In this document: in pieces, positions 42,300-54,629 of the stretch
Layout of the letters: the number at the start of each line of letters is the position of its first letter
Position numbering within the stretch: the first letter of the stretch is position 1
Assembly: GCA_003427395.1 (NCBI GenBank)
Contig: BFEA01000062.1
Coordinates: 115,858 to 179,857 of the forward strand
Direction: 5' to 3'
DNA: 64,000 nucleotides
Origin: Chara braunii
Taxonomy: Eukaryota > Streptophyta > Charophyceae > Charales > Characeae
Translations under genes and position numbers: made by a program
Notes under the pieces: model-generated
Told to the model about the DNA's origin: nothing
Database searches by the model: none
What the model saw: the letters and a program-made list of their open reading frames with translations, nothing else

Positions 42300-45200
42300 A
42301 TGATAATGGGAGAAGGAAATGAACAGAATGATGAGGAAGTGTTAACGGAAGAGGAAAGGATGAATGAAAAAATTCAGTCTCAACATGCAACACAACAAAC
42401 ATCACAGGAGAAAGTTGGAAGCCCTTTGCCTCAGGATCAAAAGCAGCCTTCATGGGCACAAAAGGTGAAAGAATCATTACAGAATAAAACATTGAACATC
42501 CAACGTCCATCTTTTGATGTTGCTAGTTCCCAGCCAGAGGAACTGAAGATTCCTCTGCAGAATCTTTCTTCGGCTAGGGCATACTTCCTCTCGCTCTTCC
42601 TTCTTCCGTCTGAACAACTGGTGATTGAGCAGGGGGGGAGGAAGACTCCGATGAAGTCCTATCCATCGGATAAGCTTGCCCAACGAGATGCTGTCTACAC
42701 CAAGCATGCAAGCAACTGGATCTTCTATGATAATGCGGCCTATAGGTCAGTTAATGATAAAATTAAATTCATTTGCAAGAGATTGGAAGCATTGAGAGAT
42801 AGGCCGGAAGGTGTCAAAGAGTTCTTTCTAATTCAGCCAATTACCCCCACGGTCTTCACTGTGCTGAGTCTTTTTGATAAGGACAAGGTCAGGATGGATG
42901 CATGGAAGAAATTATTCTGGGATCAAGCGGAGGTCAGAATCTACCCATGGATTCCGAAGAAGGTTGGTCCAGAGGAAAAGAGGGATCAACTCATGAAGGA
43001 CTTCTACTGGGTTGAATTCCGACACATCCCGATTGAAGTCCAGGCGACATTCATCCATGACTTTGGACAGCAATTTAAAATAGCGGATTTCATTAACCCA
43101 TTGCCATCATATGTGGCAAAGTGGGATGATTATTTGATGTTGGCCCTCGACCTTCCTAAGGGACAACTATTTTCACTTGATGATATCATACCATTCAAAA
43201 TGGGTGGTCTAGTCTATCAAATCCATATGGTCACCTTCACAATGACTATGCATGCCCCCATCAACCCCAGCATGCGATCCCCCCAGATCAGCGTCTCAAA
43301 CGGGACCTACAAAGGCCAAACAGATGGCTACCGATGGTAACAGGTTATGAAGGATGGGTTTATCGTGAGGACTTGAATCAGGGGGGGCAACCAGTGGGCT
43401 GGGTTTGGGAAGGAAGGAGCGACGTCCACAAACCACCCCGGCCACCAGCGGACTGGCTCCCCCCTCAATCGTCTCCTCACCATCCTCAATCCATACCTCA
43501 AGGAGGGAAATCATCTCAGGGCAGTCCAAGTAGGCAAGGCCAGAGGTCTGGATCAAAAGGGCAGATGAAGAAGGGTGGAATGCAAGAAAACCACAATACT
43601 GGTAATGGGGAAGATGATGTGATACAACATGGGATGGAGGGGGGAAGCCGGAAAAGCCAGAAACATAAAGGTCTGGCTACGCCACCCCCTGGGAACGTGG
43701 AGAGGTCTGTGGGACCCAAAGCGACAGACTACCTTCCTACAAGAGATTCTGGGGGAGTTTCAGAATGGAGGGAAGAAGAAGGAAAGAAGTAGTAAGACAG
43801 AACGACACCTCCCTCGCTAGCAATCAATCTGAGTCACCACACCAGAACTTTTTTCTGAAGAAGGGGTCTGAAAATCCTGATGCTGGTTCTGAAGGGGTCC
43901 AAATGGACGTTGACCCTTTCAAAGTTGTTCTAGGTCCGGAACCAATGGAGGTTGAGCTTGTGCTACCCTGTGCTCCTCCCCCTCTGGTTCAGACGGTGGA
44001 GAACTCTGTTTCCACTGTCGCTATGAAAATTGAATCTGTTGTTCTTCAATTATCTGATTGGTTGTTGTGCAATTTAAAGAGTCAACACGCTGGATTGACT
44101 GACATTCCGTGGTCTAATATCTTTGAGGATTTAATCTTGACGGTTGGAAGCAGCAAAAGTCTGGAAGTAATTTTGGTTCAAGGCCCTCCGCAGGGGGTCA
44201 CATGGGATGAAGTTTGCGCTAAACTATTATCAATAATATCCAAAAGATTTAATTACTCTCTCCTCAAGAGATCAGTCAACCCTCCTTCTCTGCAAATTCG
44301 TTTTCAACCCCTAGCTGTATAGGGGGAAGAGGGGGAAGAGGAGGTAGCTGAAGAGGAGGAGGTCTCTGTGCCACACCATCAGGAGATTCCTATTCCTATA
44401 ACTGGTTCGAAGCTTGTAGATTCTTCTCTGTCTCTGGGTCGACCACAACTTCAGCATCAGCAGGAGAAAAAGAACACAGGGGAACTGTTCCCAGGAGTAG
44501 GAAAACAACAGGGCAAACAAGCGGGTTTCAAAGTTGTGATTTCTGAGCTCACAGGGGAAAAAAAAAAATTTGCAGCTCCCCCAGGGACAGCAGGGGGCTG
44601 ATTCAGCAAAACACTGTCAAGGCCTAATAGAGTGGGAGAGTGAAGAGTCCCTCGGGTCTGAGGGATTTTAGGGATCTCATGGATCTCATGGATCTTCGTT
44701 GACTCGGGGGACAAATAGTAAAGTTAATGATTCCCCCTTGGGTACCACAGTTATTGGATCTATGAAACATCCATCATTGCTGAAGTGCCAGGATGACTGT
44801 GTGCGACCTCGCTAGATAATGGAAATTCCAGTTTTAAACATGGATATGCAGAAAGAACACGTTGAGCTCAGTTATGACGGTGTACTACGGCTCACAGGAA
44901 TCACGGACGTCACTGCTCACGATCTGCAGGTTGTCACTGGTACTCAACACTCTCCACCAAGCCGTGAGGGCATGTGCAGTGACAGTGACAGGGGCAATCT
45001 GCAGTTTGGGACTGTCACAGATGACAACTCTATTAAGTTTCGATCACCATCGCGAAGCCATGCTGACTGTGAGATGTCTGACCAGCTAGTTAAAAATTCA
45101 GGATTAAGTCTGGGATTGCAGCAGGATGGGTTTCTCAATAAGGATGCACTGTTGATCACTGGAATTACGGACGCCACATGACACGAACTGCAGAATGTCA

Positions 45201-46105
45201 CTGTGACTGATCACCCTTCTCCTACTCTTGAGGATACGATCAGTGACAGTGGCAAACTGAAGTCTACCTCTGTCCCAGATTGCTTTACCCCTGTTCATGA
45301 AGGCAGTGTTTCCACTAGTATCAAACCGGTGGTAAGAACAGAAAAGATTGTTACTGCTTTGGACAGTGATGAAGGAAAAGTAACGCAGGGGACTTTGACA
45401 CAGTTGAAGAGCCAGGTGGTAGATCTCACTGAAGATCTTCCAAATGCACATCAAGAAAGAGTTCGGGTAGAGGATATAGAAGAAGTTGGAGAGGTCGACG
45501 ATGCAGTTGATTGGACGGATAAAGGAATTTCTCAAAACTTACGAATCTCTCAAAACATCCTAGAGTCTGAGCTCACAACTAAGAGACAGCGTCTGAAACA
45601 TCGTCTGGCTAAAGGCCAGACAGGACTATCACCTACTAAAATCGGCAGAGTCATTTTTCCGGTCAGACTCAAAGAGGGTATATGGGAGGTAGGCCTTCCT
45701 GTCCCTCCGGGCGCGGTTTATGGAGAGGTCACAGTTTTGGGTATGGCCCTGCCGAATCTATTGCTACCTTCAATAACAAACCATCTCACTAAGGGTGCAT
45801 TCATCAAAAAAGAGATATGGAATTTCATCAATGAGAACTTTTCATCGGGGGGTACAACCATCTTCACTGTGACTGAAGGGGATCACATACTTGCCGAATG
45901 GGATGTTTTTCTAAGATATGAAGTGAATAAACTGGATAATCTTAAGTGGCTCAACCAGGAGACCCTCCCTGAACTGCAGATGTTGAAGGTCAAAGCCAGT
46001 AAGTTCTGGTCAGAAACTGATGTAGGTACGCTGCTGGTCAGGCTTTTAGGTGAACAAATTTTGAGGTCAGGAGACCTTTTGGACTCTGCCTTGTGGCAGG
46101 TCTGA
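42300..46105 (+). pseudogene. LINE B ORF1
   Basis: First ATG in frame is 42300 (frame open from 42249). Parts in order: N-terminal domain (SWAQKVKESLQNKTLNIQ … FYWVEFRHIPIEVQATF) to about 43220; a deletion that removed the CX2C half of the zinc knuckle, leaving GHLHNDYACPHQP in another frame; a linker (WVYREDLNQ, 43334-43792); the acidic middle with QGPPQGVTWDE (43765-44322, then to 44601 after a stop); two ~300-bp internal repeats with TGITDVTAHDLQ and TGITDAT*HELQ (44819-45200); and the C-terminal module GRVIFPVRLKEGIWEVGL, YGEVTVLG, WLNQETLPELQMLKVKAS (to 46105). Similar layout to LINE A. Confidence 0.75.
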
Positions 46106-46171
46106 AAAGTGTTTCCTCCCAATCTTCTAATCATTCCTTTAATCCCTATTGTGTTATTTCGTGGCTAAATT

Positions 46172-49100
46172 TTGATGCAGAATTTCAGTGTAATTGATGC
46201 CTTATACAATAAGGATCAAACATGGAAGTCCCCCAGGAGACAGGCTGATTTAGACCTTAGATCCTTGAATGTTAATGGTCTTGCTTCTGCTAAGTTTCAA
46301 AAGAAGCAAGTCATTCATGATCAACTGAGGGGGATAGGGGGGAGAGAGTGGCCTGACGTTATATGTATCCAAGAGACTCATCTCTTAGATACCGCTAATC
46401 ATGACCATTGTCATAAACAAATTTGGCCTCATAAAGCGTTTAGATCACATTCACCAAGGTCAGGGAGCGTTAGAGTTGCAATCTGGATTCCTCCAGGATC
46501 TAGGATAGAATCGGTATATAGGGACATGGATAAAGTGGAGGGTCGATGGGTCTATATCTTGGCCATGTTAGAGCTTGAAATCATCAATATCCTATGTATA
46601 TATGGTCCCAATGAACCTGGTGAACGTCAACGATTTTTTGAATCTCTTCTCCCTAAGCTTCCAGTAGGTATACCATTAATTATAACTGGGGATTTTAACG
46701 CTGCCCCAGATCGATCTTTGGATCGATGGCGTGTGCCTACACCGTGCCCAGCCTATGTAGAAGCTGATGAAGTAATGATTGCCTCCCTGGTTCAAACATT
46801 TAATCTCTTTAACTCATTCCGTAGGTTGAACCCGTCTCAGCGTTCTTATACCTGCTATAGAAAATTTCAAACTCAATTGACTACTAAATCGCGTATAGAC
46901 CTAATCCTCCTCTCGGAGGAATTGGAAGGCGCTCTCCAGATAGCTGAAATTTTTCATAAAAGCCCTCTTTTGGGTCTGGATCATGCCATGTGTGTGGTTA
47001 TCCTCACCTTCCGTAGGAAACCGGACCAAGGGAAAGGGTTCTATAAGCTGAATACGTCCCACCTCAAAATGGATTTATTTAAATCCTACCTAAAAGATGT
47101 ATGGTCCTTCTGGAGACAACAGAATGTCATTATCCAAGACGATATTTAGTGGTTCAACAACGGTCTAGTTTTCCTAGGTCGTAAATGCAATGAATATTCG
47201 AAATTACTTGCAGTCGAACGCCATTCAAATGAATCACGTCTTTATCAACGTATTCAACAACTACAACTCTTAGAATTTGATAATGAACATGAGGAGAACA
47301 ATGAACTAGTGGCTCAAAAAATTCATGAACTAGAAAATCGTTTACTCTCTCACATGAAGTATCGTTGGCAAGGGGTTAGGATTAGAGGCAAACTTAGGAA
47401 GCATGGCACAGAAGGTGCTATGGATGCAAGATTCTTTGCTATGGCTAAAGTCCGGACAGGGAGGACAGTCATTGAGGCTCTTGCCCATCCCCAAAATATG
47501 AATGATCCATTGGCCACCTCCACTGCTGAGTGTGCTAAAATTGCTAGGGATTGTTTTAAAGACTTATTTTTATCAGGTAACAGTGATATTCCGTTTAATC
47601 AACGGAATTTGAAAATTGATGAATTATTGCAGCCATTGACAAAAGCTCTTTCAGATTTTCAAAAAGATCAACTAGAGGTGCCCTTAACTAAGGATGAAGT
47701 GTGGATTGCGCTTATGTTTATGGAAGAGGAAAAGACTCCAGGAATAGATGGACTGCCTAAGGAATTCTGAGAATCCTTGTGGGATTTTATTTCACAAGAT
47801 TTGATGGATTTCTACCTCGCAGTCTGGAAATCTGGATAGATGGGAGAAATTGTGGGGCAGGGAGTCTTAACCCTATTATAGAAGAAATGTGACAAATGTA
47901 ATATTCGCAATTACAGGCCTATAACACTCCTTTCTGTAGTATATAAACTTATATCCAAGGTCCTTACCATTCGGTTAAACAAGTTCATAGCCAATATAAT
48001 TCATCCCTCTCAAACTGGGTTTATTCAAGGAAGAAATATTCAGGATAATATCCTTCTTATTAATGAACTAGTTAAGTTATCGCGTCAATCGAAACACAAT
48101 GCCGCTTTCATATTTATTGATTTTGAGAAGGCATACGATCATGTAGATTGGTTTTTCCTTGATAAATGCCTTCACAAAATGAATTTTGGTCTTAACTTTC
48201 GAAGATGGGTTAAAATCTTGCATGAGAACGCAACAACACGAATAATGGTCAATGGGAATGTGGCACCTCCGATCTCGCTTCAGCGATCGGTGAGACAGGG
48301 CGATCCAATCGCCCCGTTACTATTTGTAATCATTATGGAAGCTCTGGCGGCTAATCTTCGTCAACATAAAGATATTAAACGCATACAAATTTCATATATT
48401 CCAGAGGAAGCTATCCCAGTTTGCTCTCTGTTTGCTGACGACCTATCTCTGATGATAGATGCCTCACAAGAAAATCTAGAGGTTATTAAACAAATCATGG
48501 ATGTATTCTGTAAGCTATCAGATATGAGAGTAAATTGGGGGAATAAAACTCTGGGATGGTGGATTCATTATCAAGGAGTAAGACCTCCAGAGCAACCTCA
48601 TATTAAATGGCTCCCGCCTGAGATGCCAATTAGAGTTTTGGAAATTTTCATCTCAGCACTAGGAAAACCATTATCCAACAATGATGGCATTTTGCAACAA
48701 GCTCAATCAAAACTAGAACTGTGGAAAGATAAACATACTTCAATACTGGGTAGAACACTTGCAATTAATAATGTGGTGTTAGCGTCTATATGGTATAAAT
48801 TTGTACTATAGGCTTTGGATAAAACCAATATTAAAGCATTTCAAAGGCAATTGGCAGCCTTTCTATGGAGAGGCAACCATGAATATGAGAATGCTATTAG
48901 TAAGGTGGCATGACAATCTGTAATACAACCAAAATCTAAAGGTGGTTTTTGTATCATTGACCCTACTACTCAGGCTATGACCCTCTCTATCCAATGGTTA
49001 AAACGTCTTTTATTTAATCCTCAGACTCCTTGGACTCCTCTGGCCTGTGAACAAATCAGGAGGTTAGCACCACCTACTTCTGAGGAAGTAGATCCTCTCA

Positions 49101-50746
49101 TGTGGCTAGAAAATCGGTCCTGGCCCCTTCCTAGAGGCTCACTAGTACAACCACTTCAAGATGATTTTTCTGACCGTCAAACAGTCAGAAAAGATCTCCA
49201 CAGAGACCCCTTTTGGTCCACCTTAATGAGAACCTGGAGGAAACTCCCCCTTCCTGACAAGATTAATCCTGAAAGATGGGATGAAATATGTCAACAACCA
49301 TTATTTAACAATATATTTATCAGAGACACTCATGGGTGGATTAAAAAGGGGGTTACTCGTATCAGAGATATTTGGAGCTATGAGAACAGAGATTGGATTG
49401 ATTCATTGATCCTACAGGAACGCTTGAGATATTGTCATCACCAGAAAGAAGCACTGGAAAGGATAATTGACATAATTCCACTGGATTGGGTCAGAATTAT
49501 GAGGAAAGGGCCCAACTTAGTTATCAATGATTGGGTGACGATCAAGGTTCAACAAGGGATTGTGGGGAACATAGTTGAAATCTTCAATGGAAAGGATGGA
49601 AGGGATATTCTCCTATCTATCTATGATGTGGAAGCAGATGGGTTCCTTAAGTCTAGAACACAAGAATACACTGAGTCGTTTAATCCTGAGCAACTTTTCA
49701 GAATCAGGGTCTTAAAGATCCAGGATAAATGGCTAGCCTTCAAACCTGAAACACCCATCTCTCACTTACCTATTGACCCGGTAAACTGGACCTGGTCTTG
49801 TCCAGGGGGAAGGGGTCACTCCTACTCGAGAGCAGTCCCTACTTTATCAGTTAAATCAACCTATAGGATGCTTCGCCCAAAAGTGAACATAAAATATCGA
49901 ATAGAAACTCGTTGGATGAAACATCAAAATATAAGCAAGGAAGAGTTGCAATCAGTCAAATGGTTTATCTCTATTAAATCTCGGTCTGCCAAAGTAGCAT
50001 CTCTGCAATGGCAGATTGTCCATCGCTGCCTTCCTACAAATGATTGTATTATTGATAGATCCTCGTTAGAACAAAAAGGAATAGCTTATCCGTGGAACAA
50101 ATTTTGTAAATCAGCCTTCCCTCCCAAACTAATTCCGGAAACTATTGAGCATATTTTTCTTCAATGTCCAGGATCAGTTTGGTTATGGCGTTGGTGGGAT
50201 AGAATCTGGAATCATTTAGGGACATCCCTTTCCTGGTCTTGGGATTGGAAGGCACTGCTCCTGGAAACCTGGAACCCATATCAGGTTGATGACTTCACTT
50301 CTAACCTATTCACAATTGGAAGGAGAGCAGTAATGTGGGCAATATGGACAAGAAGATGCACCTACAAAATGGAAGGAGCTCGCTTGGATGGTCCAGAATT
50401 TACTGAGACTATTAAGCAATTTGTTGAAACAGAGATTACCAATAAATGGAAAAAACTAAAAGATAAAATATTGTATTTATCATTAAAAAAAAAAATCCTA
50501 CAACATATTACTTCCTTTAATCAAAGCTGGCTTGGGGGGGACAAGGGTGGGAGGCTAGGGCGAGTGGTTTGGGAGGGAGCTCAAGCAACTGATCAGGTTG
50601 GGATTCAAAGGAATTATTGTTTGATCTTTAATGATTGGATTGAAGTGGACCCAGCCTTCCCATTAAGACCCTTGATGGACTTCCCGGATCATTTTCCTCC
50701 TTCAAGCCTATGTTTAGTTCCCAGATTTTGGTATGGATATGAATGA
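46172..50746 (+). pseudogene. LINE B ORF2: endonuclease, RT, zf-RVT, C-terminal domain
   Basis: 46172-47149 is a complete APE-type endonuclease with NVNGL, CIQETHL, GDFNAAPD, SRIDLIL and LDHAMC all present. Stops then occur at 47147 (TAG), 47768 (TGA), 47837 (TAG), 47880, 48809 and 48912, most where sister copies have Trp or Gln. RT: KTPGIDGLPKEF, IQGRNIQDNILL, FIDFEKAYDHVDW, RQGDPIAP, SLFADDLSLM. 48977-50746 is a 589-codon open frame with STYRMLRP, the zf-RVT region (FCKSAFPPK … ETIEHIFLQCP; first Cys replaced by Asn) and a conserved tail ending SWLGGDKGGRLGRVVWEG, FNDWIEVDPAFPLRP. Confidence 0.85.
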
Positions 50747-50861
50747 TCCATTAAATGGTTCCTATAGTCCTAGGGAAACATGTTTGTTCAGGCGCCCTCA
50801 TGAGGGTGAAGAGACACAAATATCCTTGTAATCATGTCATGGATCAACTCATTCTGTTAAG

Positions 50862-51006
50862 GGACGCTGGCCCCGTTTTCCAGCAGGTGTTGCCTCCCAC
50901 CAATAAATGGAGCCTCTCCTCTGGTGCTAGTGGTGTCTGCTCTTATCAGCACCACTATCACAGGTAGGAATCGTTTTTTTTTTTTTTTTTTTTTTTTTTA
51001 AAGGCA
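50862..51006 (+). mobile_element. LINE B 3' tail module, ending in poly(T)
   Basis: GGGACGCTGGCCCCGTTTTC, CAGCAGGTGTTG, CACCAATAAATGGAGCC, then hairpin 2: GGTGCTAGTGGTG-T-CTG, loop CTCTTAT, CAGCACCACTATCAC. The T run is 50970-50999. Confidence 0.75.
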
Positions 51007-51017
51007 TATCACACTAC

Positions 51018-53851
51018 TCACAGTAGTCTATAAGCTTATAGCAAAGGCCTTAGCGAACCGACCTGTACCGGTCATGACGCAGATCATACATCCACACCAG
51101 ATTGGTTTCATCCAAGGCAAGAACATCCAAGACAACATACTCTTGGTCAATGAAATGATTAAGCTCACAAGACAGTTCAAACATAACGCGGCTATGATCT
51201 TCATTGACTTCGAAAAAGCATACGACCATGTGGATTGGTTGTTCCTAGAAAAGTGTCTTGAAAAGTTAACTTTTGGGCCTTGTTTCCAGCGATGGGTGAG
51301 GATCCTGCATGAGAACGGGACAACTAGGGTTATGGTAAATGGTAACCTAGCCCCACCGATTGAACTCCAAAGGTCAGTTAGGCAAGGAGACCCAATAGCC
51401 CCTTACCTTTTTGTCATCGTTATGGAGGCCTTAGCCGTCAATCTTAGAACACACAAAGACATCAAGAGAATTCAAGTATCCTCGATACCGCAGGATGCGA
51501 TCCCAGTTTGCTATCTTTTTGCTGATGACCTGACCCTCATGGTCGACGCATCACGAGAGGCAATGGTCGGAGTCCTGTACATGATGGACCTTTTCTATAG
51601 GTTATCCGACATGAAGGTAAATTGGGGAAACAAGACCCAAGGATGGTGGATACACCACCAAGGGGTGAGACCCCCGGAGCAATCCAAGATCAAATGGCTC
51701 CCCCAGGAAGCCCCCATCAGAGTGTTAGGGGTTATAATGTCAGCTGAAGGTAAACCATCTACCAATAACGAATGGATTTCCAAGCCCCCCTTGGAAAAAA
51801 TGACTCAATGGCAGGGAAAGCATACATCCCTCTTTGGCCACGCGCTAATAATCAACAACGTTGTTCTGACCACCCTGTGGTATAAATCAGCCATTTGGGC
51901 ATTAGACAAGAACGCTCTTCGCCCTTTGCAATGTCAGATAGTTGCCTTCTTGTGGCGAGGAAACCACGAGTACCAGAGAGTCATAAGCAGGGTGGCATGG
52001 CAATCCATAATCCAACCGAAATCCAAAGGAGGGTTAGGCATCTTAGACCCCACAATACAAACCAAGGCATTAGCCCTGCAGTGGCTCAAAAGACTGTTGT
52101 TTTGCCCAGAAGCCTCATGGAAGGGACTAGCCTTGGAACAGATTGCCCGACTGGCCCCACAAACAGCAGCAGAATGTGATCCTCTGATGTGGCTGGAAAA
52201 CAGAGGATGGTCCATCCCCAAAAAAAGATCACAACAAGGCACCCACCTTCCTGGTTCTCCCAAACAGGCAGCAAGGGAAGACCTGCGAAATGACCTATTC
52301 TGGCCGGCCCTGCTGAATACATGGAGAAGCCTACCCCTTCCGGACAAGACCCCATCAGAAAGATGGGAATAGGTAATCCGGCAACCCCTCTTTGAGAACA
52401 GATGGGTGGTGGACTCGAAGGGACAGACCCTCCATTGTGGCGCCCCTTGGCAGAGTTGGGTTAAGCGGGGGGTAACTAGGATCAAAGACATATGGGACAT
52501 GGATTACAGAGAGTGGGTCAACCCGGGGCAGCTAAGAGAGAAACTACGTTACTGCCACAGAGTCGAGGAGGCATTAGAGACTCTAATTGAAAAGATCCCC
52601 CTCGACTGGTGGAGGATTCTTAGAAAAGGCCCCGACCTACAAGAATCCGACTGGGTGGCAATCAGGGATCGCCCAGGTGTGGTGGGAAAAATCATGCAAC
52701 ATGATACCAACGGAACAGAGAAGTTGAACCTCTACCAAGTGAAAAGGAACAATGAGATTTAGAAGATAGAACCAGAAGAGGAAACGATATATCCAAAAGA
52801 AGAACTATTCAGAATCCGGGTGCTTCACGAAAGGGAACGATTGGTTGCCTACCTCCCATATGTCCCAGTTAGCCAACTAACTTTCGATCCGGCGGAATGG
52901 ACATGGTCTACACCTATAAGGAAGGGTAGGAAAACCACGAAATCCCTGTACGGCCTAACGGCCAAGGCGACCTATAGGCTTCTAAGGCCGAGAACCAACC
53001 TACGAGATAGGGTGGAGGAACGTTGGATGAGGCAACTGAATGTAAGTAAGGAAGACTTGAAAAGAATGAAATGGTTCAAAATGGAAAAAGAAAAACCAGC
53101 AAAATTTGCCTCGTTGCAATGACAGATAGAGCACCGCTGCCTTCCAACAAACGACTGGCTCATAGACAGAACTCGTCTGGAGCAAATGGGGAAAACCCTA
53201 CCCTGGTGCAGGCTGTGCACAGACGCGTTCCCGACCCGAAAAAGACCCGAGACGATTGAGCACATATTCCTGCAGTGCCCAAGTGCTATTTGGCTATAGA
53301 GATGGTGGGACAAATTTTGGGACCAATTAGAAACGCAAACTTCATGGTCGTGGGACTGGAAAGCTCTGCTATGTGAAATATGGACCATGGAAGGGTTGGA
53401 CGATTTCACTAATAACATGTTCAAGTTAGGTCGCAGGCACTGCCTTGGGCCCTTTGGCGAAGACGCTGTACCTACGAGATGGAACACGTAAGACTGGAAG
53501 GTCTGGAGTTCACGGACAGCATCAAACAACAGATCCAAACAGAAATTACTGCGAAATGGGAGATAGTCAAAATGCAGATTCAGACAATACTCTCAAAAAG
53601 CGACATCCAACAAAAAATTCAGAATTTCAGCTCGAGCTGGCTTGGAGGGGAACAAAGGTGGAAGGATAGGAAGAGTAGAATGGAAAGGAGGACAAAAAGC
53701 AGGGGAGGGATTGGAAAGGGACTACCGACTATTATTCAATGACTGGTCAAAGATGGACACAGCTATCCCGATGAGACCCGCCCAAGAGTTCCCCGACTTC
53801 TTCCCCCCCCCATCAAACAGCCTGGTAGACTTGGAATGGTATGGCAGATGA
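51018..53851 (+). pseudogene. LINE C ORF2: RT, zf-RVT and C-terminal domain
   Basis: The 432-codon frame 51074-52372 holds IQGKNIQDNILLVNEM, FIDFEKAYDHVDWLF, RQGDPIAPYLFVIVMEAL, CYLFADDLTLM and GWWIHHQGVRPPE, ending at a TAG where LINE D has Glu. Further stops at about 52760, 53120 (Trp in others) and 53297 (Trp). zf-RVT: SLQ*QIEHRCLPTNDW, LPWCRLCTDAFP, ETIEHIFLQCP, a complete CX2C..HX4C. A frameshift near 53450 precedes the C-terminal domain (VRLEGLEFTDSIKQQIQ, FNDWSKMDTAIPMRP, LVDLEWYGR). Confidence 0.85.
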
Positions 53852-54149
53852 TGGGTGAAAGTAGGGATGGGAATAGACAGGTTTCAGGTGTAAAGTTGTT
53901 TGGTAGCAATTACAGGAAGTCAGGTCTCAGACTAGCAGTGATAAAGTGGTTAGTCTGCAAGTTTTGGCATTTCAAGGTCTTTGGGGGAAGGAAGAACCAG
54001 TATGATAAGGATTTTTTTTGGCGCCTTGAAAGGTGAAGAGGTCTCCTCCNCCCCCCCCCCCCAAAAAAAAAAAAAAATCCTGCTCAGTCAATCCCCTGTC
54101 TCCCAGGGTAATAAATGCTGGCAAGAACTCAATGACAAATTTGATGTAA

Positions 54150-54287
54150 ATGGGACGTTGGACCCGCTTTCCAGCAGGTGTTGCTCCCCACCAAGATGGA
54201 GCCGTCCCAGGTGGTAGTGGTGTCTGCTCTTACCAGCACCACTAACACTGTTGGGGGATTTTTCAAAAAAAAAAAAAAAAAAAAAAC
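54150..54287 (+). mobile_element. LINE C 3' tail module with poly(A)
   Basis: Hairpin 1: GTTGGA..TCCAGC (wobble in place of C-G). Hairpin 2: GGTAGTGGTG-T-CTG, loop CTCTTAC, CAGCACCACTAACAC. Then TGTTGGGGGATTTTTC and about 21 A. An undetermined base lies upstream at 54051 within a C-run. Confidence 0.75.
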
Positions 54288-54629
54288 CATACTAATTCCA
54301 ATATTGTCAAAATTATCGTAATTATCATCTTCAATTTAAATCCTATATAAAATCTTGATATTTTCCTGATAGATTCTCAATCATCCATAACTCAAACATT
54401 GGTTCTTCATGATAAATCAATCTGAATGGTATTTTTTAATACCTGAAAATTTCTACTTAATCAATTACTAATTAATTAATTATTCTTTTGTGTTCAGGCT
54501 TCTCAAGTCTGATTCTGTCGTATTTGCAATTGTTATTTCAAAATGAAAATCTGATTTTTATACTTCCCGCGCAATCATTTCAATTAATAATTTTGTTTAA
54601 ATTTCTCCATGCAATCTTTTGAATTATTT
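54288..54629. other. AT-rich sequence between LINE C and LINE D
   Basis: About 340 bases, very AT-rich, with ATTAATTAATTATT near 54470. No gene. It is the host sequence for LINE D, whose target-site copy is 54613-54629. Confidence 0.6.

Larger units (their letters stand above)
41033..51006 (+). mobile_element. LINE B, near full-length, nested in LINE H/C
   Basis: Flanked by an exact 11-bp duplication TATCACACTAC at 41022-41032 and 51007-51017. The insert holds a 1.2-kb 5' region, ORF1, ORF2 and the 3' hairpin tail. Removing it restores the H/C reading frame without a gap. Odd point: it ends in about 30 T plus AAAGGCA, not in poly(A). Confidence 0.85.
51018..54287 (+). mobile_element. LINE C, 3' part of split LINE H/C
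   Basis: Continues LINE H in phase (HITLLTVVYKLIAKALANR). It carries RT, zf-RVT, C-terminal domain, the 3' tail module (54150-54260) and poly(A) (54266-54286), then the second target-site copy. Confidence 0.85.

Noticed and set aside
54040-54080. C-run next to an A-run as a biological signal
   Set aside because: It contains an undetermined base and is probably a sequencing or assembly weak spot.
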